Assembly: GCA_002399085.1 (NCBI GenBank)
Contig: DHCY01000013.1
Coordinates: 2,074 to 9,257 of the forward strand
Direction of reading: 5' to 3'
Origin: Anaerolineaceae bacterium UBA4890
Lineage (GTDB): Bacteria; Chloroflexota; Anaerolineae; Anaerolineales; Anaerolineaceae
DNA: 7,184 bases
The stretch's first letter is position 1, and each line of letters starts with the position of its first letter. Of the stretch, positions 1 to 6,240 are shown in pieces. Under the pieces are notes generated by a model. That model ran no database searches. It was not told the DNA's origin and saw only the letters and a program-made list of their open reading frames with translations. The position numbers were made by a program, and so were the translations under genes.

Positions 1-22
1 TGAGCTATGAGCTATGAGCTAT
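1..22. repeat. Heptanucleotide tandem repeat (TGAGCTA x3)
   Basis: Three perfect copies of TGAGCTA plus one extra T lie at the window edge, so the array may extend further left. Read on the minus strand, it provides the last Ser codon and the TAG stop (complement of 12-14) of the response regulator. It belongs to the same 7-base-period class as the arrays at 1915, 2047 and 5447 but has a different unit. Confidence 0.85.
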
Positions 23-662
23 CGCTCACCAATCCCTGCCGTATCGCCAGGATGACAGCCTGAGTGCGGTCGGAGACGCCCAGTTTGGCGAAAAGCGTGC
101 TGGTGTAGTTGCGCACGGTACCTTCAGACAAGTAGAGCTGCTGGGAAATCTCGGCGTTGGATAAGCCCTGGGCGAGTAAATTGAGAATTTCCTGCTCGCG
201 TTCGGTCAGGTTGTAGGATTTTTCTGGCAGCTGTTTGTTGGGCGAGTAGGCGACATTGCTCAAAACCTTGCCGGCAACACTCGGGTCGATATAGGCTTGC
301 CCCTCCATTGTGCCGTGAATGGCTTCGAGCAGTTCCTGGGGTGGGCGGTCCTTCATCAGGTAGCCAGAAGCGCCGCTGCGAATAGCATCGAAAAGCCATT
401 TATCATCCATGTATGTAGTCAAAACCAGCACAGGCAGGTTGGGGTGGCTCTGCTTGAGGCGTCGAATAGCTTGCACGCCGTTCATACGCGGCATTTTCAG
501 GTCCATCAGGACAATATCGGGGGTTTCGGCATCGATCAGGTCGAGCGCTTCCTGCCCGTCGTTAGCGGTGGCGATCACTTCGATTTCGGGGTCGGTCTGC
601 AGGATGCGTTTGAGCCCTTCGGTGACGATCTCCTGGTCGTCGGCAATCAATACTTTGATCAT
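12..662 (-). CDS. NarL/FixJ-family response regulator, LuxR-type HTH
   Basis: This is a two-domain transcriptional regulator of 216 residues, normal for NarL/FixJ proteins. The N-terminal receiver domain (about 2-120) shows the acidic pair D8-D9, the phospho-acceptor D54 in LMDLKMP, a Thr at 82 and the conserved Lys at 104 (LMKD). A LuxR/GerE helix-turn-helix spans about 152-202 (LTEREQEIL, then the recognition helix around SEGTVRNY). Phosphorylation by the adjacent kinase should switch DNA binding. The start at 662 is preferred because its ATGA overlaps the kinase TGA and a GGGAG Shine-Dalgarno sits 8 nt upstream; an in-frame ATG at 677 would lie on that site. The last residues (about SDSS) and the stop run into a heptanucleotide repeat, so the natural C-terminus may have been slightly changed. 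The DNA target is unknown. Confidence 0.95.
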   Translation of the reverse strand: MIKVLIADDQEIVTEGLKRILQTDPEIEVIATANDGQEALDLIDAETPDIVLMDLKMPRMNGVQAIRRLKQSHPNLPVLVLTTYMDDKWLFDAIRSGASGYLMKDRPPQELLEAIHGTMEGQAYIDPSVAGKVLSNVAYSPNKQLPEKSYNLTEREQEILNLLAQGLSNAEISQQLYLSEGTVRNYTSTLFAKLGVSDRTQAVILAIRQGLVSDSS

Positions 663-1894
663 ATATAACGCTCCCATGAAAGTCTGACGATGGTACCGGT
701 GACTGGCTGGCTGGTGACCTCAAGGTCTGCGCCGATCGAGGTGGCGCGTTCCTGCATGCCGCGCAAACCATAATGCCCCGGACCGGGGTCGTCAAGGGGG
801 TTGAAACCGACGCCATTATCGCGGATTTCCATCCTGACGATGCCCTCTTCTTCTTGCAGGCTGAAGAAAATGCGATTGGCGCTGGCATGCATGGAGATAT
901 TTTCGAGCGATTCCTGGGCGATGCGGTAGAAAGCTTGCTCAATGTTGGGCGGCAGAATCTGCACGAGGTTGGAAATGTGGATCTCTGAAAGCATTTCGTG
1001 GCGCTCGACGAGGCTCTCGACAAGGGTCTGCAGGGCGAGCTCGAGACCGAGGTCTTCCAGGGGTTGCGCGCGCAGGTCGTTGAGAGCACGGCGCGTGCCA
1101 TCCAGCCCGCGGCGGGAGGCGGTAAGCGAGTTATCGAGCATGGCGGTGACTTCGGTCTGATCGTCCGGCACCATGGTTTTGAGGGCTTCGAGGTTGACGG
1201 AGATCCCGCTGAGCGTGTGGGCGAGCGTGTCGTGCAATTCGCGGGCGAGGCGGTTGCGTTCGCGGCTGGTTGCCAGGCTTTCCAATGTGTTGGCATATTG
1301 CCCCAATTGCATATTGGCGAGGACGAGTTTGTGTTTTTGCTCGCGCTGTTTTTCGTTCAGTTGGTCAACGATGAAGCCAACCAGGGCAAAGGCGAAGGCG
1401 CGCACGACCGGAAGGGTGAGCAGAGGGACGCTTTCGAGCGTGACGTGACCGATGATCAGGAAAGTGATGATGAAATCGGAGAGATTGGTGACGATGGTGT
1501 AGAGCAGTACGGAGCGGTAGTCATATTGCCAGGCAATGAAGACCACTGGCACAATCAGGATCGGGACGAGGGAGTAGGATTGAGAGATAAAGTGGGTGAT
1601 GCCGCGATTGGGTTCAAGCAGGTAGAGCCAGCTGCCACCGACCATGGCGAGCGTATAGCCGATCAGGATGAGCGGGAAATACTTGTCTTTGAGTTTTCTT
1701 TCCAGCCAGGAGAAGGACAGGGACAGGAAAAGGAATCCGTGGATGATGACGTAGTAGACAGATTGGAAGGCGATCACGGCGGTGCGGGTGACGCTGACAT
1801 CGTCGTAGACCCAGCGGGCAGAGAAGTAGAGCAGCCCGATGAGGGAGAAATAGCGGAACAGTCGTAAAAGCCCCGGCTCAAGCGGTCGTTTCAT
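659..1894 (-). CDS. Membrane sensor histidine kinase (HisKA_3/NarX-DegS class)
   Basis: This 411-residue kinase has about six hydrophobic helices in residues 12-176 and no recognisable extracytoplasmic sensor domain, so the signal may be sensed within the membrane. A short coiled linker (about 178-210) leads to the HisKA_3 dimerisation domain with phospho-acceptor H221 in ELHDTLAH. The HATPase_c domain follows, with the N-box around QESLEN (N332), the G1 box DNGVGF (359-364) and the glycine-rich GLRGM segment (376-380). This architecture normally pairs with a NarL/FixJ regulator, which is the next gene and overlaps it by 4 nt (ATGA), so the two are surely co-translated. The start codon has no clear Shine-Dalgarno. 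A TAATAT box (complement of 1901-1906) lies 6 nt before the ATG, so a leaderless or near-leaderless transcript is possible. A heptanucleotide array begins 21 nt upstream. The signal is unknown; the neighbouring ccm operon hints at redox or respiration, but nothing in the protein shows it. Confidence 0.93.
   Translation of the reverse strand: MKRPLEPGLLRLFRYFSLIGLLYFSARWVYDDVSVTRTAVIAFQSVYYVIIHGFLFLSLSFSWLERKLKDKYFPLILIGYTLAMVGGSWLYLLEPNRGITHFISQSYSLVPILIVPVVFIAWQYDYRSVLLYTIVTNLSDFIITFLIIGHVTLESVPLLTLPVVRAFAFALVGFIVDQLNEKQREQKHKLVLANMQLGQYANTLESLATSRERNRLARELHDTLAHTLSGISVNLEALKTMVPDDQTEVTAMLDNSLTASRRGLDGTRRALNDLRAQPLEDLGLELALQTLVESLVERHEMLSEIHISNLVQILPPNIEQAFYRIAQESLENISMHASANRIFFSLQEEEGIVRMEIRDNGVGFNPLDDPGPGHYGLRGMQERATSIGADLEVTSQPVTGTIVRLSWERYI
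671..675 (-). promoter_or_regulatory. Ribosome binding site of the response regulator (GGGAG)
   Basis: GGGAG on the minus strand lies 8 nt before the ATG at 662, inside the last codons of the kinase. It decides the start in favour of 662 over the in-frame ATG at 677. Confidence 0.7.
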
Positions 1895-1914
1895 GAGAAT
1901 ATATTACCACTTCT

Positions 1915-1998
1915 CAGTGAGCAGTGAGCAGTGAGCAGGGAATAGGGAACAGGGAATAGGGAATAGGGAACAAGGAGCAGGGAATAGGGATCAGGGAC
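1915..1998. repeat. Heptanucleotide tandem array, 12 units in phase
   Basis: Twelve consecutive 7-base units keep exact phase over 84 bases. Three are CAGTGAG, followed by a mix of CAGGGAA and TAGGGAA with a few variants (CAAGGAG, TAGGGAT, CAGGGAC). The shared pattern is about YARKGAR. The array sits directly upstream of the kinase start on the minus strand. Short 7-base-period repeats of this type are known from several bacterial groups, notably cyanobacteria; their function is unclear. Confidence 0.92.
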
Positions 1999-2046
1999 TC
2001 GGTCTGCCCGCTGAAGGGGTGCTGCGCAAGAGACCTTCGCCAACAT

Positions 2047-2074
2047 TAGCTGATAGCAGATAGCTGATAGCTAA
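2047..2074. repeat. Heptanucleotide tandem array (TAGCTGA type), 4 units
   Basis: The units are TAGCTGA, TAGCAGA, TAGCTGA and TAGCTAA in perfect phase, followed by TAGG. The unit differs from the 1915-1998 array but has the same period. Confidence 0.85.
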
Positions 2075-2119
2075 TAGGAAAGACTTTACAAAAGGTATCT
2101 CTCTCTGATTGCACGAAAT

Positions 2120-2167
2120 GGGAAAAGCCGCATTCCCCCCGAAAAGACGGGGACAAGCCGCAATCCC
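2120..2167. repeat. Pair of 18-base direct repeats with hairpin potential upstream of ccmE
   Basis: The segments 2120-2137 and 2150-2167 share 16 of 18 bases at a 30-base spacing; the common core is AGCCGCA flanked by GGGA and TCCC. Each copy can fold on itself: GGGAA/TTCCC with an 8-base loop in the first, GGGA/TCCC in the second. Between them CCCCG (2137-2141) can pair with CGGGG (2148-2152), which competes with the flanking stems. The pair lies about 85-130 bases before ccmE, so it could be a regulator-binding direct repeat or an RNA leader structure. Function is not established. Confidence 0.5.
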
Positions 2168-2188
2168 GATGTAATACGCTTTTTAGCT

Positions 2189-2201
2189 TATAAGATAAAA
2201 T
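2189..2201 (+). promoter_or_regulatory. ccmE: AT-rich promoter-like patch before ccmE
   Basis: The overlapping hexamers TATAAG, TAAGAT and TAAAAT resemble a -10 element 50-60 nt before the ATG at 2251. I could not find a good -35 hexamer at 16-18 bases upstream, so this is either an activator-dependent promoter or chance AT richness. Confidence 0.25.
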
Positions 2202-2250
2202 AGGGGTTGGTTAATTGATGACCAAAAACGTCACTGAAGGTTTCTATTTA

Positions 2251-2739
2251 ATGAAGAAAAAACCCAATATCAAATTAATTATTGGCGGGATTGTGATTGT
2301 CTTCGCGCTGGGGTATCTGTTGATCTCGGCGACCCGCTCTAATACGCAATATTTTATGACCGTGGACGAGCTGTTGAGCCAACAAAGCGAACTGCAAGGT
2401 CAAAAATTGCGCATGTCTGGCGCCGTGGTGGGTGAAAGCATCCAATACGACCCGGCAACCCTGGACCTGAGCTTTACAGTTGCCCAGATCCCCGGAGATC
2501 ACAAGCTGATCGCCGAAATGGGTGGGATGGCAAAGGTTCTGGCAGATGCCGTTGCCGACCCGAACGCCAACCGTATGACCATCCATTACACCGGTGTCAA
2601 ACCCGATCTGCTCAAGGACGAAGCGCAGGCGATTGTGACCGGTTCGCTGGACGAGAACGGCGTGTTCCAGGCAACCGAGCTGCTGATGAAGTGCCCCTCG
2701 AAATACGAGTCTGACCTGCCCGACCAGGTGGAGGACTAA
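2251..2739 (+). CDS. ccmE: Cytochrome c-type biogenesis haem chaperone CcmE, Cys (CxxxY) variant
   Basis: CcmE receives haem from the CcmABCD complex outside the membrane and passes it to CcmF. The 162-residue protein has a short Lys-rich N-terminus, one membrane anchor (about 8-27) and an OB-fold beta-barrel domain (about 35-145). The family GxVVxGS-like strand is recognisable around MSGAVVGES, as is the terminal strand NGVFQATELLMK. The covalent haem site is C148-P-S-K-Y152, where classical CcmE has HxxxY. The Cys form is known from Desulfovibrio-like bacteria and archaea. The start at 2251 gives the usual KKK-anchor N-terminus and has GAAGG 10 nt upstream. ATG 2218 (or TTG 2215) would add 11-12 residues and cannot be excluded. 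It is first in the operon, 3 nt before ccmF. The C-terminal tail after the motif is short and acidic. Confidence 0.93.
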   Translation: MKKKPNIKLIIGGIVIVFALGYLLISATRSNTQYFMTVDELLSQQSELQGQKLRMSGAVVGESIQYDPATLDLSFTVAQIPGDHKLIAEMGGMAKVLADAVADPNANRMTIHYTGVKPDLLKDEAQAIVTGSLDENGVFQATELLMKCPSKYESDLPDQVED

Positions 2740-2742
2740 ACA

Positions 2743-4767
2743 ATGTTCCAGATCGGTTTTGGTAGTTTTGCCCTCGCTTCAATTATTATGCTGGTCTGCC
2801 TGGCGCTGACCGTTTGGCAACTTTTACGCAAACAACCCGAAATCTCAGGAACTGTTCGTTTTCTGACCAACCTGGGTTTCGGCTTGCACACACTGAGCAT
2901 CCTGGCGCTGCTTTATATGCAGATCACCCAGGATTACAGCAATGCCTACGTGGTGGGTGTGATCAACCCGGCGCTGCCGACCTACCTGCGGGTGACCGCG
3001 CTCTGGGGCGGACAGGCGGGCTCATTGTTTTTCTGGAGCTGGATCATCAACTTGTGCCTGGTGATCGCGTTGAACCGCCGGCATATCCTGCAGGATAACT
3101 GGGGTTACCTCTTCACACTGCTCAACCTGATTTTCTTCAGCGGGATTTCGATGTTCCTGGAAAATCCTTTCAACCGTGTCTGGCGGCTGGCAGATGGCAG
3201 CCTGACCGACAGCCTGTTCAGCCCGGCGGCTGTCGCGCAGGTTTATTCCGGTTTGATTGGGCAGGGGCTGAACCCGCTGCTGCGGCATTGGGGCATGATC
3301 ATCCACCCGCCGGTGCTTTATATCGGCTTTGGCGCGTTTTTGCTGCCATTTGCCGAGACGCTCTCGCACCTGGTTGTCAAAGGCGACGGCGAAGACCTGA
3401 TCGCGCGCTTGCGCCCCTGGCTGCTGGTTGCCTGGATTTTCCTGACAGCCGGAATCGCGCTGGGCAGCTGGTGGTCGTATGACGTGCTGGGCTGGGGTGG
3501 CTATTGGGCATGGGACCCGGTGGAGACTTCTTCTCTGATCCCCTGGCTGATCAGCACAGCCTTATTGCACAGCATGTTTTTACAGCAAAAGAAAGACATC
3601 TTCAAGCGCATCAATGTTATTTTAATTTTAGCGAGCTACCTGCTGATCCTTTTCAGCATCCTGATGACCCGGGCTGGCTTGATCAGTTCAGTGCATGCCT
3701 TCGGGGAGAGCTCGATCTCGGTCCCGCTGACCGCATTTTTGCTAGTATTTTTGGTGGTCTCGGTCACCCTGGTTGCCTGGCGCTGGAAGAAAATGGACAG
3801 TGGCTGGGAGTTCCAATCGTGGTTCTCGCGTGACTCGCTCTTCCTTTATACCCTGGTGCTGTTGGTGGCGATCGCGTTGGTGTGCATGTGGGGTCTGCTT
3901 TATCCGCTGGCATCACGTGCTTTCACCGGCACCGAAATCACGCTCGACCGGGGCTTTTATGACCGAGCGGTCACACCGCTTTTGGTCATGCTGGTGCTGT
4001 TGATGGCGGTCTGCCCGCTGGTGGGTTGGTCGGTTGCCAACCTGAAAAAGCTGGGCAAACGTTACATCATCCCACTGATCGTGGCTGTGCTGGCGACGAT
4101 TGCAGCATCCATCTGGCTGAGCAAATCGTGGGTGGCGTTGCTTTCGATCTTCATCGTAGCGCTGGGTTTGGCGGTATTGACTGCAGTGACCGCGCGCGAT
4201 CTGAGCAAGGTAGAGAAACCGCTGGCAACTTTTTGGAAAATGCGCTCGCGCTACGGTGCTTTTTTGGTGCATACCGGCATTTTGCTGATCATGCTGGGCA
4301 TCGTGGGCGTGGAAGGGCTTTCCGACAGCATCCAGGGGACGATGGTTCCCGGTGATAAGATGCCGTTGGGCGAATATGCGGTCGAGTATCTTGAACTCAC
4401 CGAAACCTATGACAGCCCCGAATATCTGAGCGTGCGAGCCGAGCTTGATCTGTGGCGCGGCGATGAGATTATTGGCAGGCTGACGCCTGGGCAGGACGTT
4501 TATGAGAGCCGCAGCCAGTATGTGAGCATTCCGGGTAAACGCAGCACGCTTGCCGGCGATTTTTACACGATTATGCTGGCTTACGATTCGGCAATGGGCT
4601 ATGTTTCCATTCAGGCGACCATCAATCCGCTCGTCAACTGGATGTGGATTGGCAGCTTTCTCCTGTGCCTGGGCGCGGCGTTCAGCCTGAGCTCGCCGAT
4701 TGTGAGAGAACAGGCCTTTGGAAATAGTGACGAACGCGAAGAGGACGAGGAACTTGAAGCGGATTGA
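2743..4767 (+). CDS. ccmF: Cytochrome c haem lyase subunit CcmF
   Basis: CcmF is the multi-pass membrane synthetase that accepts haem from CcmE and attaches it to CxxCH motifs of apocytochrome c. Its 674 residues match the family's usual 630-680, with about 15 hydrophobic helices. All four family histidines are present: H188 in the HPPVLYIG helix, H276 in TALLHS just after the WWD domain, H318 in SVHAFGES, and H510 in LVHTG. The WWD domain runs from about 242 to 268 (GSWWSYD, then GWGGYWAWDPVE). A C-terminal extracytoplasmic domain (about 520-630) precedes the last helix, and the protein ends in a very acidic tail. A GGAGG site (2730-2734) sits 8 nt before the ATG, overlapping the end of ccmE. 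The 3' end overlaps ccmA. CcmH, which often acts with CcmF, is not seen in this window. Confidence 0.96.
   Translation: MFQIGFGSFALASIIMLVCLALTVWQLLRKQPEISGTVRFLTNLGFGLHTLSILALLYMQITQDYSNAYVVGVINPALPTYLRVTALWGGQAGSLFFWSWIINLCLVIALNRRHILQDNWGYLFTLLNLIFFSGISMFLENPFNRVWRLADGSLTDSLFSPAAVAQVYSGLIGQGLNPLLRHWGMIIHPPVLYIGFGAFLLPFAETLSHLVVKGDGEDLIARLRPWLLVAWIFLTAGIALGSWWSYDVLGWGGYWAWDPVETSSLIPWLISTALLHSMFLQQKKDIFKRINVILILASYLLILFSILMTRAGLISSVHAFGESSISVPLTAFLLVFLVVSVTLVAWRWKKMDSGWEFQSWFSRDSLFLYTLVLLVAIALVCMWGLLYPLASRAFTGTEITLDRGFYDRAVTPLLVMLVLLMAVCPLVGWSVANLKKLGKRYIIPLIVAVLATIAASIWLSKSWVALLSIFIVALGLAVLTAVTARDLSKVEKPLATFWKMRSRYGAFLVHTGILLIMLGIVGVEGLSDSIQGTMVPGDKMPLGEYAVEYLELTETYDSPEYLSVRAELDLWRGDEIIGRLTPGQDVYESRSQYVSIPGKRSTLAGDFYTIMLAYDSAMGYVSIQATINPLVNWMWIGSFLLCLGAAFSLSSPIVREQAFGNSDEREEDEELEAD
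4741..4745 (+). promoter_or_regulatory. ccmA: Ribosome binding site deciding the ccmA TTG start
   Basis: GAGGA lies 8 nt before TTG 4754, inside the acidic 3' end of ccmF. It favours this start over the upstream in-frame TTG 4718 and GTG 4727, which lack such spacing. Confidence 0.6.
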
Positions 4768-5569
4768 GCTGAGGGGAGTCAGCAAGTCGTACGGTCGCCT
4801 GGCGGTGCTGAAAAATTGTGATTTGGCACTGGAAAGCGGGCAACTGCTGTGCCTGTTGGGCAGTAACGGCGCGGGCAAGACCACTCTTTTGCGCGTAGTC
4901 AGCGGTTTGCTGAGCGCGGAGAAAGGCGATTTGCTGGTCGACGGCGAAGAATGGTCGCTGAAGAGCGCTGAATGGCGCCGCAAGTGTGCCTTAGTGGCGC
5001 ACAAGACCTTTCTTTATCAGAATTTGAGTGGTCTGGAGAACCTGAGGTTTTTCTCAAGGCTGTATCAACGGGAATACCCGGACGCAGAATTGCGAAGCAG
5101 GCTGGGGGATGCCGGGTTGACGCGGGCGGCTGACAAACAAGTGCGCACCTATAGCCGTGGCATGCAGCAGCGCCTGACGATTGCACGGGCGATGCTGAGT
5201 GAGCCTGAATTATTGATCCTGGACGAGCCCTTTACCGGATTGGATAAGGACGGCAGTGCCTGGTTGCTGCGCGTGCTGGCTGAGTTGAAGGAAAATGGGG
5301 CGATGGTGTTGATGACCAGCCACGACCCGCAGGCGGCATTGGCGGTCACAGATGGCTTCGTGCGCCTGAGTAGGGGCGTTTTGGGCGAAGCTGTTTGGTC
5401 GGATGGCAGGGATTGGGCAGAGATTGAGGAAATTCTCTATACAGAACAGGGAACAGGGAACAGGGAACAGGGAATAGGGAACCCCAGTCGCTTCGCTCAC
5501 GGGGCGGGTAGGGAACAGGGGAGCGTTCCGAATGGGTCCGACGAGGTCATGGAGGGGAAACAGCGATGA
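4754..5569 (+). CDS. ccmA: Haem exporter ABC ATPase CcmA with repeat-derived C-terminal tail
   Basis: CcmA is the ATPase that, with CcmB, drives release of haem-loaded CcmE from CcmC/CcmD. Residues 1-231 form a complete ABC domain: Walker A GSNGAGKTT (36-44), ABC signature YSRGMQQR (133-140), Walker B LLILDEP (153-159, catalytic E158) and switch H190 in MTSHD. The TTG start at 4754 gives the typical KRIELRGVSKSYG N-terminus and overlaps ccmF by 14 nt. The family is usually about 200-230 residues; this one is 271. Residues 232-271 are encoded by 7-base repeats and adjoining sequence (QGTGNREQGIGN and onward) and look like absorbed non-coding repeat, not a functional domain. The stop overlaps the ccmB start as ATGA, so coupling is kept despite the tail. 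The signature is close to that of ABC-2 exporters, but the neighbours make CcmA secure. Confidence 0.93.
   Translation: MKRIELRGVSKSYGRLAVLKNCDLALESGQLLCLLGSNGAGKTTLLRVVSGLLSAEKGDLLVDGEEWSLKSAEWRRKCALVAHKTFLYQNLSGLENLRFFSRLYQREYPDAELRSRLGDAGLTRAADKQVRTYSRGMQQRLTIARAMLSEPELLILDEPFTGLDKDGSAWLLRVLAELKENGAMVLMTSHDPQAALAVTDGFVRLSRGVLGEAVWSDGRDWAEIEEILYTEQGTGNREQGIGNPSRFAHGAGREQGSVPNGSDEVMEGKQR
5447..5522. repeat. Heptanucleotide array inside the 3' end of ccmA
   Basis: Five units in phase (CAGGGAA x4, TAGGGAA) occupy 5447-5481. Two more (TAGGGAA, CAGGGGA) lie at 5509-5522, and a partial CAGAA precedes the first. The 27 bases between (5482-5508) start with CCCC and contain GGGG, and can form an imperfect hairpin. 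The unit is the same as that of the 1915-1998 array, but here it is translated as part of CcmA. Confidence 0.9.
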
Positions 5570-6240
5570 AAAACTGGCTGAGCACCCTCAAAACCCTGAT
5601 CTGGAAAGACCTGCTGCAGGAGTGGCGCAGCAAAGACATGCTCACCGCCATGCTGGCGTTCGCGATTTTGAGCATTTTCATTTTCAACTACGCCATGGAG
5701 CTGGACCCGCGTCAGAGGGCTGAGCTGGCACCTGGCATTCTATGGGTGGTGATCACCTTTTCGGGCACGCTCGGCTTAAACCGCTCGTTTGTGGCGGAGC
5801 AGGAGCAGGGCAGTTTTGACGCGCTGGTGATGGCGGTGCCAGGGTTAGGCAGCATCTGGCTGGCGAAACAGATCAGCAATTTCATGATGATGCTGGTGTT
5901 GATCGTGATTGTTTTGCCAGTTTACAGCCTGCTTTACAACCAGAATTTGTTTATTCCCGGGTTGATCTTGACGCTGGTGCTGGGTGCCTGGTCTTTCAGT
6001 GCTGCCGGCACGCTATTGGCGAGCATGACCGCCCAGACGCGCATGCGCGATTTGCTGCTGCCGGTTCTGCTCTTTCCGATTTTGATGCCGGTCAACATGG
6101 CAGTGGTCAAGGCTGGGACCGGGATTATGACCGGCGCGGCGTTGGCGAGCTACCAGGTTTGGCTGACAGTCTTGCTGGTATACGGTATTATTATGACTAC
6201 AATTTCACTATTGGTGTTTGATTATGTTATCCTTGAATAA
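5566..6240 (+). CDS. ccmB: Haem exporter ABC permease CcmB
   Basis: CcmB is the membrane permease partner of CcmA in the CcmABCD complex. The 224-residue length is that of the family (about 220). It has a short cytoplasmic N-terminus with WKDLLQEWRSKDM, followed by about six hydrophobic helices, and the early conserved region around the first loop (LDPRQRAELAPGILWV, then RSFVAEQEQGSFDALV) that is typical of CcmB. A strong GGAGGGG site (5551-5557) lies 8 nt before the ATG, within the ccmA tail, and the ATGA overlap with ccmA couples translation. Its 3' end overlaps ccmC by 17 nt. Confidence 0.94.
   Translation: MKNWLSTLKTLIWKDLLQEWRSKDMLTAMLAFAILSIFIFNYAMELDPRQRAELAPGILWVVITFSGTLGLNRSFVAEQEQGSFDALVMAVPGLGSIWLAKQISNFMMMLVLIVIVLPVYSLLYNQNLFIPGLILTLVLGAWSFSAAGTLLASMTAQTRMRDLLLPVLLFPILMPVNMAVVKAGTGIMTGAALASYQVWLTVLLVYGIIMTTISLLVFDYVILE

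Larger units (their letters stand above)
1895..2250. other. Divergent intergenic region between kinase and ccmE
   Basis: I see no convincing gene here apart from a possible upstream extension of ccmE from the ATG at 2218. It holds, in order, a TAATAT box next to the kinase start, a 12-unit heptanucleotide array (1915-1998), a 5-bp inverted repeat GGTCT/AGACC (2001-2005 and 2031-2035) with a long loop, a 4-unit heptanucleotide array (2047-2074), a pair of 18-base direct repeats (2120-2167), and an AT-rich patch (2181-2201). Promoters for both transcription units must lie here or within the flanking repeats, unless the units are driven from further away. Confidence 0.7.

Noticed and set aside
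998..1867. Long open frame on the plus strand (289 codons) opposite the kinase
   Set aside because: It is antisense to a clear histidine kinase, its product is Glu/Asp/Gly-rich without recognisable domains, and it follows from codon bias of the real gene.
2001..2035. GGTCT/AGACC inverted repeat as a terminator or operator
   Set aside because: Only a 5-bp stem with a 25-base loop and no T-run; likely chance. It is mentioned only as content of the intergenic region.
1915..2074. CRISPR array
   Set aside because: The units are 7 bases without spacers; no repeat-spacer pattern and no cas genes.
2085..2113. TTTACA as a -35 element for ccmE
   Set aside because: No acceptable -10 hexamer at 16-18 bases downstream, and it lies more than 130 bases from the start codon.
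3913..5004. Long open frame on the minus strand (363 codons) opposite ccmF and ccmA
   Set aside because: The predicted protein is rich in His, Gln and Arg, with no domain, and spans two well-supported genes in the other direction.
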